A stretch of 64,000 bases of DNA from JTS-AC122 sp050246015 (GTDB taxonomy: Bacteria; Planctomycetota; Phycisphaerae; Phycisphaerales; UBA1924): contig JBFWWU010000020.1 of the NCBI GenBank assembly GCA_050246015.1, positions 12,979 to 76,978 on the forward strand. Direction: 5' to 3'. The notes beneath the pieces were generated by a model. That model searched no databases. It was not told where the DNA came from and saw nothing but the letters and a program-made list of their open reading frames with translations. How positions within the stretch are numbered: position 1 is the first letter of the stretch; each line of letters begins with the position of its first letter. Made by a program: the position numbers and the translations under genes. This document shows positions 63,722 through 64,000 of this stretch, one piece after another.

Positions 63722-63855
63722 TCTCGTGGAGCGGGCATCCCGCCCGCTTCTCCTCATCTTCTACCCCATCTCGTGGGGCAGGCGTCTCGCCTGCCTCTAC
63801 TCTCTTCTACCTTCTCTGCCCAACTCGTAGAGCAGGCATCCCGCCCGCTTCTCCT
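63722..63855. repeat. Three palindromic short repeats (REP-like) downstream of atpG
   Basis: Three imperfect copies of about 33 bp, CTCGTGGAGCGGGCATCCCGCCCGCTTCTC and variants, begin near 63722, 63770 and 63822 (spacing about 50 bp). Each forms a hairpin (AGCGGGC-ATCC-cGCCCGCT). In the middle copy both arms are changed together (GGCAGGC-GTCTC-GCCTGCC), so the stem is kept. They may end transcription of atpG and of the convergent dockerin gene. Confidence 0.75.
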
Positions 63856-63860
63856 CTCTC

Positions 63861-64000
63861 CTACTCGCACCCCGCGAAGAACGCCGACAGGTAATCGAAG
63901 AAGTCCTGCGAGTTCACAAGCCCGTCGCGGTTAAAGTCGGCGTACTGATCCAGCGAGAAGAATGAGTTCAGGAACCCGAAGAAATCGGCGGCGGTCGCTT
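63861..64000 (-). CDS. GC-type dockerin C-terminus of a secreted protein (5' part outside window)
   Basis: The open frame runs from the window edge to a TAG at 63861-63863, about 45 residues: ...AADFFGFLNSFF and DFNRDGLVNSQDFFDY, ending FFAGCE. This is the same dockerin module as in four other proteins here. The N-terminal part is not in the window. Confidence 0.85.
   Translation of the reverse strand, partial: ATAADFFGFLNSFFSLDQYADFNRDGLVNSQDFFDYLSAFFAGCE

Noticed and set aside
63722..63855. CRISPR array
   Set aside because: Only three imperfect copies, palindromic across the whole unit, with spacers of about 17-20 bp and no cas genes.

Overview
This window is high-GC chromosomal DNA from a planctomycete, most likely of the class Phycisphaerae. 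Four complete secreted proteins and one partial one end in a paired 'GC-type' dockerin (D-x-N-x-D-G-x-x-N-S/T-Q-D-F-F-D-F ... G-C). This C-terminal module is typical of that class. A small basic protein of the chlamydial/verrucomicrobial/planctomycetal family, PilM-type pilus genes, Asp-containing prepilin leaders and ethylene-receptor-like sensor architecture agree with this. No phage, IS element, CRISPR or rRNA was found; one tRNA (Pro, CGG) is present.

Layout. 0-6 kb: pilM and a partial downstream pilus-like gene, a small membrane protein, a PLP aminotransferase and the small basic protein. 5.5-12 kb: small soluble and membrane proteins (cupin, UspA, DUF2892-like, SRPBCC with its HTH regulator, VOC/PhnB-like, Cys-rich four-helix copper-binding type, YdeI-like), tRNA-Pro, and a start-less coding remnant. 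12-20 kb: recJ, an FG-GAP dockerin protein, a multiply frameshifted beta-propeller gene, an ECF sigma factor, and an aldo/keto reductase. 20-27 kb: a double GT2 glycosyltransferase, a Fur-family regulator, a coiled-coil lipoprotein-like protein and comM. 27-33 kb: a two-repeat dockerin protein, a methyltransferase-like protein, a secreted GH127 family glycoside hydrolase and ispE. 33-42 kb: YjfB-like and prepilin-like genes, an ECF sigma/anti-sigma pair, a DNA glycosylase, nadB with an overlapping lipoprotein gene, a TVP38-like membrane protein, a zinc-ribbon protein and a GT2 glycosyltransferase. 43-46.6 kb: an ethylene-receptor-like histidine kinase overlapping a response regulator, then a Fic protein. 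46.7-56 kb: lpd, a dockerin protein, an APH-fold kinase, rsmA, pdhA, a second FG-GAP dockerin protein and a second beta-propeller protein. 56-64 kb: dnaN, a PilZ protein, an FHA protein, hemW, an HDOD-GGDEF protein, atpG, short palindromic repeats and the 3' end of another dockerin gene.

The most interesting signal is a pair of paralogous secreted beta-propeller genes (about 15.8-17.5 kb and 54.3-56.1 kb). In both, an ATG behind a very similar ribosome-binding region (GGGGAAA...ATGAAGCG) is thrown out of frame by a short tandem repeat inside the signal-peptide coding segment: four copies of a 10-bp unit in one, two copies of an 8-bp unit in the other. Removing two 10-bp units, or one 8-bp unit, joins the ATG to a good signal peptide and the rest of the protein. 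This is what slipped-strand phase variation of surface proteins would look like, but decay or assembly error is not excluded. Other points of note are the ethylene-receptor-like kinase, an apparently leaderless autoregulated HTH gene whose operator overlaps its -35 box, and a degenerate GGDEF domain.
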